64,000 nt of DNA, taken from positions 3,461,725-3,525,724 of the forward strand of contig NZ_DF820425.1 in the NCBI RefSeq assembly GCF_000617845.2, given 5' to 3'. Positions 38,614 through 48,520 of the stretch are shown in pieces; position 1 is the first letter of the stretch; each line of letters begins with the position of its first letter. The translations under genes were made by a program, and so were the position numbers. This stretch comes from Bradyrhizobium sp. DOA9 (GTDB taxonomy: Bacteria > Pseudomonadota > Alphaproteobacteria > Rhizobiales > Xanthobacteraceae). A model generated the notes under the pieces. That model was not told the origin of the DNA. It ran no database searches and worked only from the letters and a program-made list of their open reading frames with translations.

Positions 38614-39359
38614 CTTTGGGGACGGGGGACTATGTTACCGTGGGTCAGGCCATCGACCCGCGGCCGATACTGATCGTGACCGGATTGGTTCAGGAGGCCC
38701 GCATCGCGGCCGGGCCTGGAATGGCGGTCATCTGTTCATCCAGCAGCCCGACCCAGTTGCGGGCGCTTCTGACGGTGGTGGACCCCGAGACGATTCGCGG
38801 CGTGATCTCGTTCGGCGTGGCCGGCGGGCTCGACCCGAGCTTGCGCTCCGGCGACGTCGTGCTGGCAACCGAAGTGCTCGCTGGCGACGCCCGCTGGGCC
38901 GCCGGCCTGTCGCTCGGCGACGACCTGATCGAGCGCCTGACCTCCGGCCGCCGCCGCGTCGTGCGCGGCAGTCTCGCCGGCGCCGAGGAAGTGGTCACCA
39001 AGCGCTCCTGCAAGGCGGCGCTGCACTCGGAGACGGGAGCCGCCGCCGTCGACATGGAAAGCCACATCGCGGCCGCCTACGCCACTGAAGCCGGGCTGCC
39101 CTTCGCCGCCGTCCGCGTCATCAGCGATCCCGCCCACCGCGCGCTGCCGGCGCTCGCCCGCGCCGCGATCAAGCCCAACGGCCAGATCGACCTCGGAGCC
39201 GTGCTGCGCGGCATCGCGCGCAATCCGGCAACGCTGCATGCCCTGGTCTCGACCGGCATCGACTTCAACCGCGCGCTGCGGAGCCTGCGCGGCTGCCGGG
39301 ATTATTTGATCGGGACGGAGTTCGTCGAGAGCGAGGCGCTGGTGTCGAAGGCGGCCTGA
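38610..39359 (+). CDS. hpnG: hopanoid-associated phosphorylase / adenosylhopane nucleosidase
   Basis: A 249-residue member of the purine nucleoside phosphorylase family that removes adenine from adenosylhopane. Landmarks: ILIVTGLVQEARIA at the start, ISFGVAGGLDPSLRSGDVVLA, and the substrate-binding TGAAAVDMESHIAA. The start is a GTG at 38610 overlapping the shc stop, with AGGGG upstream. It is last in hpnC-D-E-shc-hpnG, closed by a terminator 25 nt downstream. Confidence 0.93.
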   Translation: MTLGTGDYVTVGQAIDPRPILIVTGLVQEARIAAGPGMAVICSSSSPTQLRALLTVVDPETIRGVISFGVAGGLDPSLRSGDVVLATEVLAGDARWAAGLSLGDDLIERLTSGRRRVVRGSLAGAEEVVTKRSCKAALHSETGAAAVDMESHIAAAYATEAGLPFAAVRVISDPAHRALPALARAAIKPNGQIDLGAVLRGIARNPATLHALVSTGIDFNRALRSLRGCRDYLIGTEFVESEALVSKAA

Positions 39360-39385
39360 GCGGGGTCGTTCCAGTACGCAAGAGG

Positions 39386-39419
39386 AAAGGCCCGGTCGTG
39401 CGACTGGGCCTTTTGTTTT
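39386..39419 (+). terminator. intrinsic terminator after hpnG
   Basis: Stem AAAGGCCC (39386-39393) with GGGCCTTT (39406-39413), continuing inward with GTCG/CGAC, then TTTTGTTTT. It marks the end of the hpnCDE-shc-hpnG operon. Confidence 0.8.
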
Positions 39420-39467
39420 GAGCTGCGCGACTACCGTCACGGCGAGTGGCGTGCATCTGCTCGCTTG

Positions 39468-39498
39468 AATGTAAGCCCGTGTGAGCTTATCTTACATT
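39468..39498. promoter_or_regulatory. inverted repeat, likely VapBC operator
   Basis: AATGTAAG (39468-39475) and CTTACATT (39491-39498) form a perfect 8-bp inverted repeat 27 bp upstream of the antitoxin ATG. A partial third copy (TCTTAC, 39500-39505) follows. The position fits autorepression by the toxin-antitoxin complex. Confidence 0.6.
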
Positions 39499-39524
39499 CG
39501 TCTTACCTCGGGAAGGTCCAGGCA

Positions 39525-39800
39525 ATGGCCGGCACGGACAAGCTTACCACCGTCGTTTCCACTAAGGGACAGGTCATCCTGCCGAGCGCTATTCGCAAGG
39601 CGCGGGAATGGAAGGCAGGAACGCGGCTCACCGTCGAGGAGACACCGGAGGGCGTCCTGTTGAAGCCGGCGCCGGCCTTCGCGGCGACGCGTCCGAAAGA
39701 GGTGTTCGGTATCTTGGCTTATCGAGGCAAGCCGAAAACGCTCGAAGAGATGGACGCGAGCGTGCTGGCCGAAGCCAGGCGGCGGCATGATCGCGATTGA
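39525..39800 (+). CDS. vapB: AbrB/MazE-type antitoxin
   Basis: A 91-residue antitoxin. The N-terminal swapped-hairpin AbrB domain is TTVVSTKGQVILPSAIRKAREWKAGTRLTVEE, and the C-terminal tail (KTLEEMDASVLAEARRRHDRD) would wrap the toxin. The ATG at 39525 has GGGAAGG upstream. It overlaps the toxin gene by 14 nt, the normal toxin-antitoxin arrangement. The upstream inverted repeat is its probable binding site. Confidence 0.88.
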   Translation: MAGTDKLTTVVSTKGQVILPSAIRKAREWKAGTRLTVEETPEGVLLKPAPAFAATRPKEVFGILAYRGKPKTLEEMDASVLAEARRRHDRD

Positions 39801-40179
39801 TACCAACCTCATCGTCCGCTACCTGACCGGGGATCACGTCAGTCAATCCCGGCGTGCCCGCGGCTTGATTGACGCCGAAAGCGTCTTCGTCCCCATCACG
39901 GTGCTCCTCGAAGTCGAATGGGTGCTGCGAAGCGCGTACGGCTATCGGGCCGCCGACGTGGTGCACGCGCTACGTGCCTTCGCCGGACTTCCGACCGTCA
40001 CCGTCGAGGACGGCACGACGATCGCGGCGGCGCTCGACCTTGCCGAGAGAGGAATGGATTTCGCCGATGCGCTGCATCTGGCGAGATCCGGACATTGCGA
40101 GGCTTTCGTCACGTTCGATCGCAAGCTCATCAAAGCTGCGAAAGTGGCGGGCTGTGAGGGGGTCCGGGAAGCGCGGTGA
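39787..40179 (+). CDS. vapC: PIN-domain toxin ribonuclease
   Basis: A 130-residue PIN-domain endoribonuclease. All acidic site residues appear present: D5 (AIDTN), E42 or E44 (LLEVEW), D94 (DFADALH) and D111 (TFDRK), so the toxin should be active. VapC toxins cut tRNA or rRNA when VapB is degraded. It lies just downstream of the hopanoid operon terminator and next to a decayed second vapB on the other strand. Confidence 0.88.
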   Translation: MIAIDTNLIVRYLTGDHVSQSRRARGLIDAESVFVPITVLLEVEWVLRSAYGYRAADVVHALRAFAGLPTVTVEDGTTIAAALDLAERGMDFADALHLARSGHCEAFVTFDRKLIKAAKVAGCEGVREAR

Positions 40180-40244
40180 TCGCGGCGTTCGTCCGACTGA
40201 TCGTCCGCGCAATTAATCGAGCGGCGGTCGCAGCACGAACAAGT

Positions 40245-40462
40245 TCAGCAAGAGGGTCGGCTATTCGGGCTGAAGCCGCGCGCAACGGCTGCTGGAAGCG
40301 ATGTCCACGGTCCGGCGGCGCTCCGCTGGGGGCGTAGAAGGACGGCGTCGCCTTGCCGCGCCACCTCGATCGCATCGCACGAGAAATGAACTGCACCGGC
40401 AATCGGACGAACTGGAAGTTACCGACCTTGAAGACCTTGGCGACGTAGGGCAGGGCAGCCTC
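40245..40462 (-). pseudogene. degraded VapB-type antitoxin fragment
   Basis: Read leftward, 40384-40462 encodes ALPYVAKVFKVGNFQFVRLP, matching the VapB signature AKVFK-x-GN-x-Q-x-VRLP. One frame over, 40245-40382 continues with CDAIEVARQGDAVLLRPQ and PWTSLPAAVARGFSP, matching the second half of the family (D-E-V-x-x-x-x-x-G-D-A-V-x-L-x-P), and ends at TGA (40245-40247). The shift lies near 40380-40385. There is no start codon with a ribosome site and no partner toxin on this strand. It is therefore a dead antitoxin, overwritten at its 3' side by the active module. Confidence 0.65.
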
Positions 40463-41106
40463 CTGTAAACGCTTGAGCGAACATACACCTTGAAGTCGAA
40501 CCAGGCGAATCGCCCCGGAATGACGACGAGAGCCGCGGCAGGCGGCTGGTCAAAATGACCCGTCGGGCAAAACACCTGCACCTCCGTCAACCCCTCTGCG
40601 CGAAAATATTCTTCTTTTCAGAATTTCGGATTTATGGCATAGGACGCTCATCCCGGCCCTCCCAGAGGGGCGCTTCGCGATCGTCACGAGATGCGGGTCG
40701 GGGTGCGGTGGACGCGGTAGCGCCGGCGCGGAAGGCGATGACAGGGACGGGCGACCGTTGAGTCAGGCGCGACGCGGGACGACCGGCGCGGTCACAGCGG
40801 TTTGGTCAATGGTCAGGGGCGCGCACATAAGCTCCGGGCGCTGAGGCCGGGCCGTCCGCGGACGGAGAAGTCGTGTGGTCCTGACGCCCGAAGGCTGGCG
40901 TCAAGCAATGCGGTGGTGCGGCGGCCCGACCGGGCGCGCATCGATCAGCCGCAACGCGACGGGGGCAACAGTGCATCGCTCCCCGAGGAGCAACTGTGCT
41001 GAAATAGACCGCCGATCAGCCGGCCTCAAGGCTGGCGCGAAGACGCGCCCCCGCCTTCGGCGGCTGACGGCCTTGACCCCGTCCGCTCGCCGGTCTGTCG
41101 GCTTGG
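40463..41106. other. accessory debris, no intact gene
   Basis: About 640 bp between the vapB remnant and the IS110 element. Broken frames such as KIFFFSEFRIYGIG, SSRPSQRGASRSSRDAGRGAVDA and KSCGPDARRLASS resemble spurious ORFs that I associate with a dispersed intergenic sequence in Bradyrhizobium genomes. That recognition is from memory, not a search. No coding gene is supported. Confidence 0.4.
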
Positions 41107-41135
41107 CATGCGCTCGGTCCGGGACCGAGCGCATG
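41107..41135. repeat. 14-bp perfect inverted repeat beside IS110 transposase
   Basis: CATGCGCTCGGTCC (41107-41120) and GGACCGAGCGCATG (41122-41135) form a perfect palindrome with one spacer base, 18 bp past the transposase stop. It could be a subterminal structure of the insertion sequence. There is no T-run, so a terminator is unlikely. Confidence 0.55.
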
Positions 41136-41153
41136 GAGGCGCGCTCGATCAGT

Positions 41154-42116
41154 TCACCGCAACGCATAGCGGGCGGGATCCCATTTCTCGCCGCGTGCAA
41201 TCATCGTGTTGAGAATGACGATCAGCTTGCGCATGCAGGCAATCACTGCAACCTTCTTCAGCTTTCCCTTGGCGATCAGCCTTTCATAGTAGGCCTTGAG
41301 CACCGGGTTGCTCTGGGTGGCTGCGCCGATACAGGGCATGTAGAGGGCGTTGCGGACCCAGCGCCGACCGCCCTTGATGTGGCGCTCACCACGCCGTTTG
41401 CCGCTGTCGTCGTCATAAGGAGCGGCTCCCAACAACGCGGCAGCGACCTCCTCGCGCACTGTCCCGAGCTCTGGGAGGCCCGCAAGGAGGACCGCAGAGG
41501 CCACATCGCCGAGACCCGGCACGCTCTCGATGATCTCGGCGCGTTTGGCAAATGCCGGTGTGGCCTTGATCGTGGCGGTGATGGCGTCCTCGATCTTGGC
41601 CGTCTCGATGTCGAGGCCCTTCAAGACGCGAGCGTGGGCTTTCTGAACCGCTCCCGGCACCGCATGTTCGTTCTGGCTTTGCAGGCGGATCCTCAGATCA
41701 ACCAGGGCTTTGCGCGCTTTGACTAGTGTCGCCAGCTCGTCGCGTGCGGCATCGTGGATCTGGTCCAATACTTCGTCGAACGTCTCGGCGAACCAGGCGA
41801 TCATCTCCGCGTCGATCGTATCGTTCTTGGCGAGCCGTCCGGCCGATCGGGCGAAGCTGCGCACGCGCTTGGGATCGACAATCCGCACCTCGATGCCAGC
41901 CTGACGCAGCACCCTGGCCCAGTCCCGCTCATAGCCGCCGGATGCCTCCATCACCGCCTTGGCTACTTTGTGCTTGCGCAGCCAGGCCACCAGTTGGCGG
42001 TGCCCCGCTGCGGTGCTCGGGAACGTTTGCCGTTGCGACAACGGGCGGATGCATGCATCCACCTTGCCCTTGGCCACATCGATACCGACGACAATGCGAT
42101 CGTTTTGTGCCATCAT
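41154..42116 (-). mobile_element. IS110-family transposase (DEDD recombinase)
   Basis: A 320-residue transposase. The N-terminal RuvC-like DEDD domain begins VVGIDVAKGKVDACI with the first catalytic Asp; KNDTIDAEMIAW supplies later acids. The C-terminal Tnp_20 domain has SVPGLGDVASAVLLAGLPE and PYDDDSGKRRGERHIKGGRRWVRNALYM, where the Ser would be the nucleophile. It is intact and full-length for the family. The start is one of two consecutive ATGs (42116 or 42113) after GGAAGGGAG. IS110 elements lack terminal inverted repeats, so I could not mark exact ends. Confidence 0.9.
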
Positions 42117-42554
42117 CCACTCCCTTCCTTGCTCGTCCGGGCTCGAAGCCCATGCAACTGTTCGGGTTGAGGAAGACACACCGGATCTGTCCCTAGCTCC
42201 CCGTCAGGCTCCCAGGCCTTTGAGCACGAACGGGCTCAGATCTAGCGACGGGCGGTTGGTGAGAACCGCCCGTTCGCGCATTCTGGCAGATTTTGCGGAC
42301 ACAAGATCACGAAGGACACGTTAAAACCATCCGCGCAGGGAAGGCCGGGCGACCGGCTCGCCTGTGATCCACTCCGTGTGCATTTCTGTGCATACGGATT
42401 GCGGGTGCCGCCGGCGCCCGGCCTTCCCTGCGCCCTCTGGTCTTTCATGGGCGTGAACGAACAGCAAAGCTCGGGCGAAACAAGCCGCGAGAACGCGCAG
42501 GTATGTCTGCAGGCAAGAGTGCGCATGTTAACTGCAAGCTGGTGCCGCACACTC
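42117..42554. other. IS110 upstream non-coding end and repeat debris
   Basis: About 440 bp upstream of the transposase. It contains the hairpin at 42248-42273. From 42280 to 42540 broken frames such as LACRHTCAFSRLVSPEL and GRPGAGGTRNPYAQK resemble dispersed Bradyrhizobium debris known to me from spurious annotations. No gene is supported. Confidence 0.45.
42248..42273 (-). other. hairpin upstream of IS110 transposase, possible bridge-RNA element
   Basis: ACGGGCGGTT (42248-42257) pairs perfectly with AACCGCCCGT (42264-42273) around a 6-nt loop, 132 bp before the transposase start. IS110-group elements encode a structured bridge RNA in this non-coding end; one stem alone does not prove it. 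Confidence 0.35.
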
Positions 42555-42634
42555 CGTCATTGCGAGCGCAGCGAAGCAATCCAGACTGTCTCCGCGGATA
42601 GATTCTGGATTGCTTCGCTGCGCTCGCAATGACG
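42555..42634. repeat. 31-bp perfect inverted repeat (GTCATTGCGAGCGCAGCGAA family)
   Basis: Arms at 42555-42585 and 42604-42634 are perfect reverse complements (CGTCATTGCGAGCGC... and ...GCGCTCGCAATGACG) with an 18-nt loop. This is a widely dispersed intergenic palindrome in rhizobial genomes, probably a transposase-mobilised non-autonomous element. Confidence 0.8.
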
Positions 42635-42672
42635 CTGGGGTCAACAGCTGGCTCCAAGCCCCACGAAGCTTG

Positions 42673-42712
42673 CGCAAAAGAAAAGGCCCGGTCGCGATCG
42701 CGGCCGGGCCTT
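42673..42712 (-). terminator. intrinsic terminator after hpnH, leftward
   Basis: AAGGCCCGG-T-CGCGATCGCG-G-CCGGGCCTT (42683-42712) folds into a long stem. On the minus strand it is followed by TTTTCTTTT. It ends the ispH-hpnH unit. Confidence 0.8.
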
Positions 42713-42737
42713 CGTCGTGAGGGTTGATTGCGTGTGC

Positions 42738-43898
<1,161 letters not shown>

Positions 43899-43934
43899 TA
43901 CAGGTTTCTTTCTGGGCTTTTCAATTCGGGTGGG

Positions 43935-44861
43935 TCAGCTCGCGGCCAGTTGGGCCGGAAGCCGGAATTCGATGTTTTCCTCGCGGCCCGGCAACACCGA
44001 GACCTTCACCGGTCCGATCCGCCGCATCGCTTCGATCACGTCATCCACGAGTACCTCGGGCGCCGAGGCGCCGGCCGTGACGCCGACGGTCCTGGCATCC
44101 TTCAACCACTCCGGATTGAGCTCGCTGCCGTCGGCAATCAAATAACTCACGACGCCGGCCTCAGTGCCGATTTCGCGGAGCCGGTTCGAGTTCGAGCTGT
44201 TGGCAGCGCCCACCACCAAGATCACGTCGACCAGCTTGCTCAAGTCCCTTACCGCAGATTGGCGGTTCTGTGTCGCATAGCAGATATCCCGGATATCCGG
44301 ACCTTGAATGTCTGTAAAGCGGGCTTGAAGGGCCGCGATGATGTCCTTGGTGTCGTCGACCGACAGGGTGGTCTGGGTGATGTAGGCCACTGGCGTATCC
44401 GCCGGCAGGGTCAGGGCGTTAACCTCTTCAACGCTTTGGACAAGCTGCACCGGCCCCGGGACCTGGCCCATGGTGCCCTCGACCTCGGGGTGGCCGGCAT
44501 GGCCGATCAGGATCAGGGTGCGGCCCCTGCCGATGTAGCGCTTCCCCTGATTGTGAACCTTCGTGACCAGCGGGCAGGTGGCATTGAGCACCGGAAGGTC
44601 GCGCGCGGCGGCCTCTTCCTCCACGCTGCGGGCGACGCCGTGGGCGCTGAACACCGTCACCGCCTTCGGTGGAACTTCGGACAGCTCCTCCACGAAGATC
44701 GCACCCTTGTTCTTCAGGCTCTCGACCACGTATTTGTTATGCACGATCTCATGGCGCACGTAGACGGGCGGGCCGTACTTCTCCAGCGCCCGTTCCACGA
44801 TCTCGATTGCACGCACCACGCCCGCGCAGAAGCCGCGCGGTTGCGCCAGATAAACTTCCAT
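43935..44861 (-). CDS. ispH: 4-hydroxy-3-methylbut-2-enyl diphosphate reductase
   Basis: A 308-residue 4Fe-4S enzyme, last step of the MEP isoprenoid pathway, giving IPP and DMAPP for hopanoid synthesis. Cluster cysteines: C12 in QPRGFCAGV, then [11 protein letters not shown] and [10 protein letters not shown]. Substrate-site motifs include [28 protein letters not shown] and [11 protein letters not shown]. The start at 44861 ([10 protein letters not shown]) is the family start; the frame is open for 318 nt upstream but not coding. It is divergent from hpnN and co-transcribed with hpnH. Confidence 0.96.
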   Translation of the reverse strand: MEVYLAQPRGFCAGVVRAIEIVERALEKYGPPVYVRHEIVHNKYVVESLKNKGAIFVEELSEVPPKAVTVFSAHGVARSVEEEAAARDLPVLNATCPLVTKVHNQGKRYIGRGRTLILIGHAGHPEVEGTMGQVPGPVQLVQSVEEVNALTLPADTPVAYITQTTLSVDDTKDIIAALQARFTDIQGPDIRDICYATQNRQSAVRDLSKLVDVILVVGAANSSNSNRLREIGTEAGVVSYLIADGSELNPEWLKDARTVGVTAGASAPEVLVDDVIEAMRRIGPVKVSVLPGREENIEFRLPAQLAAS

Positions 44862-45316
44862 GGGACGCCCATCACGCAAGTTGCACCAATCCGCTCTCGC
44901 AAAGTCCCCAAGCGGCACTCCGATACTGACCAATGAGTTGCAATATCCGCACCATTGGTTCGCGCCTGAGGTAGCTACCCACCCCTGCGGGGAGTTCCGG
45001 CGCATGGAGGCGCAATACTTTGTGTCAAAAAATCGGCGGGAGCGAAAGGTGGAACCGAAGAAACAGGCGCCTCTAAGGTATTTTAGTAGGGGTTGCGGTC
45101 TGCCTGCATGCGCGACATTGCTGCATAGTCCTTCGTCACTTTCCCGCCTCAACTCAACGGCTATACCGGCCGCCCGCATGATTTTGCCACGGTCTCCCGC
45201 CGTTTACTCGAACCTTCTGGCGGCGAGAACCACCCAAAACAGCAATAGGTTTCGCCCGGGAACTCCGATAAACAGCGGGCGTTTCCGGCAAGCTGTTAAC
45301 CGCAGAAAGAAAAGAA
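44862..45316. other. divergent promoter region ispH/hpnN
   Basis: About 455 bp between ispH and hpnN. No ORF with a ribosome site, no repeat, no obvious operator. It should hold promoters for both directions. Confidence 0.4.
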
Positions 45317-47905
45317 GTGCTGCAAAGCGTCGTCGTTGCCATCGTCAGGGCCTGCACCCGGTTTGCCTCCCTCGTCGTCGTAGTCGGGCTCCTGCTCTCG
45401 GTGGGGGCGGGCTATTACGCTGCGCGCCACTTCGCCATCAACACCGACATCAACTCGCTGATTGCCCAGAATCTGGACTGGCGGAAGCGTGACCAGCAAT
45501 TCGACAAGGCGTTCGATCAGAACGAAACGATTCTCGCTGTGGTCGAGGCCCGCACACCGGAAATGGCGAGCGCTGCGGCGGACGCACTCTATGCCAGGCT
45601 GAAGGACGACAAGACCAACTTCCACTCCATGCAGCAGCTCGGCAGCGGCGAGTTCTTCGAGAAGAACGGCCTGTTGTTCCTGCCGACCGAGGAGGTCGCC
45701 AAGGCCACCGGCCAGTTCGAATCCGCAGCGCCCCTGATCGAGATCATGGCCGGCGATCCCTCGATCCGCGGTCTCACCGGGGCGCTGGAGACGGGCCTTG
45801 CCGGGGTCAAGCGCGGCCAGGTCAAGCTCGACAACACCGAGCGCCCCTTCAACCTGATCGCGCAGACGGTCGAGACCGTGCTCAACAAGGGCAACGCCAG
45901 CTTCTCCTGGCGCGAGCTCGTCGGCGACGAGCCGCTCAAGGACTCCGACAAGCGCACCTTCATCGAGTTCAAGCCGATCCTCGACTACAACGCGCTGGAG
46001 CCGGGCAAGGATGCGACCGACGCCATCCGGAAAGCCGCGGCGGATCTGGATTTTGCCGGCAAATATCAGGCGCGGGTGCGACTGACCGGCCCGGTGCCGA
46101 TCGCCAACGAGGAATACGCGACCGTTCAGGAGGGCGCGGTCGTCAACGCCGTCGGCACGATTCTCGTCGTGCTGGTCATCCTGTGGCTCGCGCTGCATTC
46201 GTCGAAGATCATCTTCGCGGTGTTCGTCAATCTCTTCGTCGGTCTTGCGATCACGACAGCCGCCGGCCTGATGATGGTCGGGTCGTTCAACCTGCTGTCG
46301 ATCGCATTCGCGGTGCTGTTCGTCGGCCTCGGCGTCGATTTCGGCATCCAGTACAGCGTCCGTTATCGCTCCGAGCGATACAAGCACGACGACCTCGCGG
46401 GCGCGCTGGTGCTGGCCGCGAAGCGCTCGGCGGTGCCGCTGTCGCTGGCGGCAATGGCGACGGCCGCGGGCTTCCTCTGCTTCATGCCGACCGATTACCA
46501 GGGCATCGCCGAGCTCGGACAGATCGCCGGCGTCGGCATGCTGGTGGCGTTCATCTCGTCGATCACCGTTCTGCCGGCGCTGCTCAAGCTTCTGAACCCG
46601 CCCGGCGAGCCGGAGCCCGTCGGCTACGCCTTCCTGGCGCCGCTCGACCACTTTCTCGAGAAGCATCGCGTGCTGATCGTCGGCGGCACGCTGCTGCTGG
46701 CGCTCGGCGGCCTGCCGTTGCTCTATTTCATGAAGTTCGACTTCAACCCGATGAACCTGCGCAACCCGAAGGCCGAATCGATCGCGACCTTCCTCGATCT
46801 GCGCAAGGACCCCAACACGGGTGCAAATGCCATCAACGTGATGACCACGTCCGAGGAGCAGGCAAGGCAGATCGAGGCGAAGCTGGAGAAGGTGCCGGAG
46901 GTGCTCAGGGTGATGTCGCTCAACAGCTTTGTGCCGCAGGACCAGGCGCCGAAGCTGAAGCTCATCGCGCAGGGCGCCAAGGTGCTCAATCCCGCGCTCA
47001 ACCCCGATCAGATCGACGCGGCGCCGACGGACCAGGAGAATGTCGAATCGCTGAAATCGTCGGTCGACAATCTGCGCCGGACGGCGGGCGAGGCGAAGGG
47101 TCCGGGCGCTGTCGCCTCGCGCCGTCTTGCCGACGCGCTCGAGAAGCTCGCAAACGGCGACGAGGCCACGCGCAACAAGGCGCAAGACGTGTTCGTCGCG
47201 CCATTGAAGATCGTGTTCGACCAGCTCAGGAACGCGATGCAGGCGGGTCCCGTCACCCTGAGCTCGCTGCCGCCCGATCTCGTCAGCGCCTGGAAGAGCA
47301 AGGACGGCATCATCCGCGTCGAGGCGTTGCCCAAGGGCGATCCCAACGACAACGATACTCTGCGCAAATTCGCGGCGGCGGTGCTCCAGGCCGAGCCGAC
47401 TGCGATCGGCGGTCCGGTCTCGATCCTGAAATCCGGCGACACCGTCGTGAAGGCGTTCATCCACGCCGGCATCTATGCGCTGCTGGTGATCGGGCTCCTG
47501 CTGTGGATCACGCTTCGCCGCTTCGTCGACGTGCTGATGACGCTGGTGCCGCTTCTGGTTGCCGGCGCGGTGACGCTCGAGATCTGCGTGTTGATCGGCC
47601 TGCCGCTCAACTTCGCCAACATCGTCGCGTTTCCGCTGCTGCTCGGCGTCGGCGTCGCCTTCAAGATCTATTATGTCGTGGCATGGCGCTCGGGCAGGAC
47701 GAACCTGCTCCAGACCAGCCTGACACGCGCGATCTTTTTCAGCGCGCTGACGACGGCGACCGCGTTCGGCAGCCTGTGGCTGTCGAGCCATCCCGGAACG
47801 TCCAGCATGGGCAAGCTGCTGGCGCTCTCGCTGGTGACGACGCTCGCCGCCGTGCTGCTGTTCCAGCCGGCCCTAATGGGCAAACCCCGCAATCTCAGGG
47901 AGTAG
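45317..47905 (+). CDS. hpnN: hopanoid transporter, RND/MMPL family
   Basis: An 862-residue inner-membrane transporter that carries hopanoids toward the outer membrane. Typical RND layout: TM1 at 15-36, periplasmic loop to about 270, TM block about 275-410 with FVGLGVDFGIQYSVRYRSER, TM7 about 450-470, second periplasmic loop, last TM block about 715-855 with FPLLLGVGVAFKIYYVVAW. HpnN identity rests on this sequence and on its place between ispH-hpnH and hpnO. The start is GTG at 45317. Its last 33 bp overlap the 3' end of the convergent DUF2147 gene. Confidence 0.93.
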   Translation: MLQSVVVAIVRACTRFASLVVVVGLLLSVGAGYYAARHFAINTDINSLIAQNLDWRKRDQQFDKAFDQNETILAVVEARTPEMASAAADALYARLKDDKTNFHSMQQLGSGEFFEKNGLLFLPTEEVAKATGQFESAAPLIEIMAGDPSIRGLTGALETGLAGVKRGQVKLDNTERPFNLIAQTVETVLNKGNASFSWRELVGDEPLKDSDKRTFIEFKPILDYNALEPGKDATDAIRKAAADLDFAGKYQARVRLTGPVPIANEEYATVQEGAVVNAVGTILVVLVILWLALHSSKIIFAVFVNLFVGLAITTAAGLMMVGSFNLLSIAFAVLFVGLGVDFGIQYSVRYRSERYKHDDLAGALVLAAKRSAVPLSLAAMATAAGFLCFMPTDYQGIAELGQIAGVGMLVAFISSITVLPALLKLLNPPGEPEPVGYAFLAPLDHFLEKHRVLIVGGTLLLALGGLPLLYFMKFDFNPMNLRNPKAESIATFLDLRKDPNTGANAINVMTTSEEQARQIEAKLEKVPEVLRVMSLNSFVPQDQAPKLKLIAQGAKVLNPALNPDQIDAAPTDQENVESLKSSVDNLRRTAGEAKGPGAVASRRLADALEKLANGDEATRNKAQDVFVAPLKIVFDQLRNAMQAGPVTLSSLPPDLVSAWKSKDGIIRVEALPKGDPNDNDTLRKFAAAVLQAEPTAIGGPVSILKSGDTVVKAFIHAGIYALLVIGLLLWITLRRFVDVLMTLVPLLVAGAVTLEICVLIGLPLNFANIVAFPLLLGVGVAFKIYYVVAWRSGRTNLLQTSLTRAIFFSALTTATAFGSLWLSSHPGTSSMGKLLALSLVTTLAAVLLFQPALMGKPRNLRE

Positions 47906-48520
47906 GCAGATGTCGCCGACCGGGTCGGCGGCGGCGCCCTTCTGACCGGGTTTCGCTGTGCTGGCGGCCTTGGGAGCTGCGGGCGCAGGCGCGGTGGTGC
48001 CGCTCGGGGCTTGGGCCGCCTGGGCCCCTTGGGGCTTCGGCGCAGCGCCGCTGGATTTCGCCGCGCCCTTGGCCATGGCGTTGGCAGGGCTCGAGGGGAT
48101 CGGCGGGCCGACTCGGGTCCAGGTTTCGCCGCCGCAGAGAAAGCCCATGACGCAGCCCTTGATCTCGAGCTGGTCGGGACCGGCCGGCGTGATGGTCGCG
48201 CTGTAGAGCTGGCCGTCCTTGGCGTTGTAGACCTGTCCTTCCCACTGATCGACGCCGGGCTTCTTCTTCATGTCGATCAGGGTTGCCATGCCGAGCGTCG
48301 GCCTGTTCTTTTTCGAGACGTCCGGGTTGTTCTCGTCGCGTCCGCCGGGCTGCTTTTCCCAGGAGACCGCGCCCCACACGCTGCCATAGCATTGGGCGAC
48401 GCGAATGTTGGCAACGCCGTCGGCGACCCGCCAGTCGCCGGTCGGATCCACGGCAAGTGCGGGCGTCAGGCCGGCGTAACCGCCAGCCAGTATTAGTCCG
48501 GTGTAAAGGGCCAAACGCAT
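47873..48520 (-). CDS. exported DUF2147-domain protein
   Basis: A 215-residue exported protein. A signal peptide of about 23 residues follows the ATG at 48520 (AAGGAA upstream). The DUF2147 domain (ADPTGDWRVADGVANIRVAQCYGSVWGAV..., QWEGQVYNAKDGQLYSATIT, KGCVMGFLCGGETWTRV) occupies residues 25-125 and is a small lipocalin-like barrel. A long Ala/Pro-rich linker and short tail (GDICLLPEIAGFAH) follow. It overlaps the hpnN 3' end tail to tail. Confidence 0.82.
   Translation of the reverse strand: MRLALYTGLILAGGYAGLTPALAVDPTGDWRVADGVANIRVAQCYGSVWGAVSWEKQPGGRDENNPDVSKKNRPTLGMATLIDMKKKPGVDQWEGQVYNAKDGQLYSATITPAGPDQLEIKGCVMGFLCGGETWTRVGPPIPSSPANAMAKGAAKSSGAAPKPQGAQAAQAPSGTTAPAPAAPKAASTAKPGQKGAAADPVGDICLLPEIAGFAH

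Noticed and set aside
40875-41726. 283-codon plus-strand open frame over the IS110 element
   Set aside because: Mostly antisense to the transposase, with no domain of its own.
44860-45492. 210-codon plus-strand frame upstream of hpnN
   Set aside because: No ribosome site or domain; it runs from the ispH start through the intergenic region into hpnN in another frame.
45296-47791. 831-codon open frame antisense to hpnN
   Set aside because: It is a GC-rich shadow frame: low-complexity Arg/His/Gln/Asp-rich protein with no domain, while the sense strand encodes a full RND transporter.
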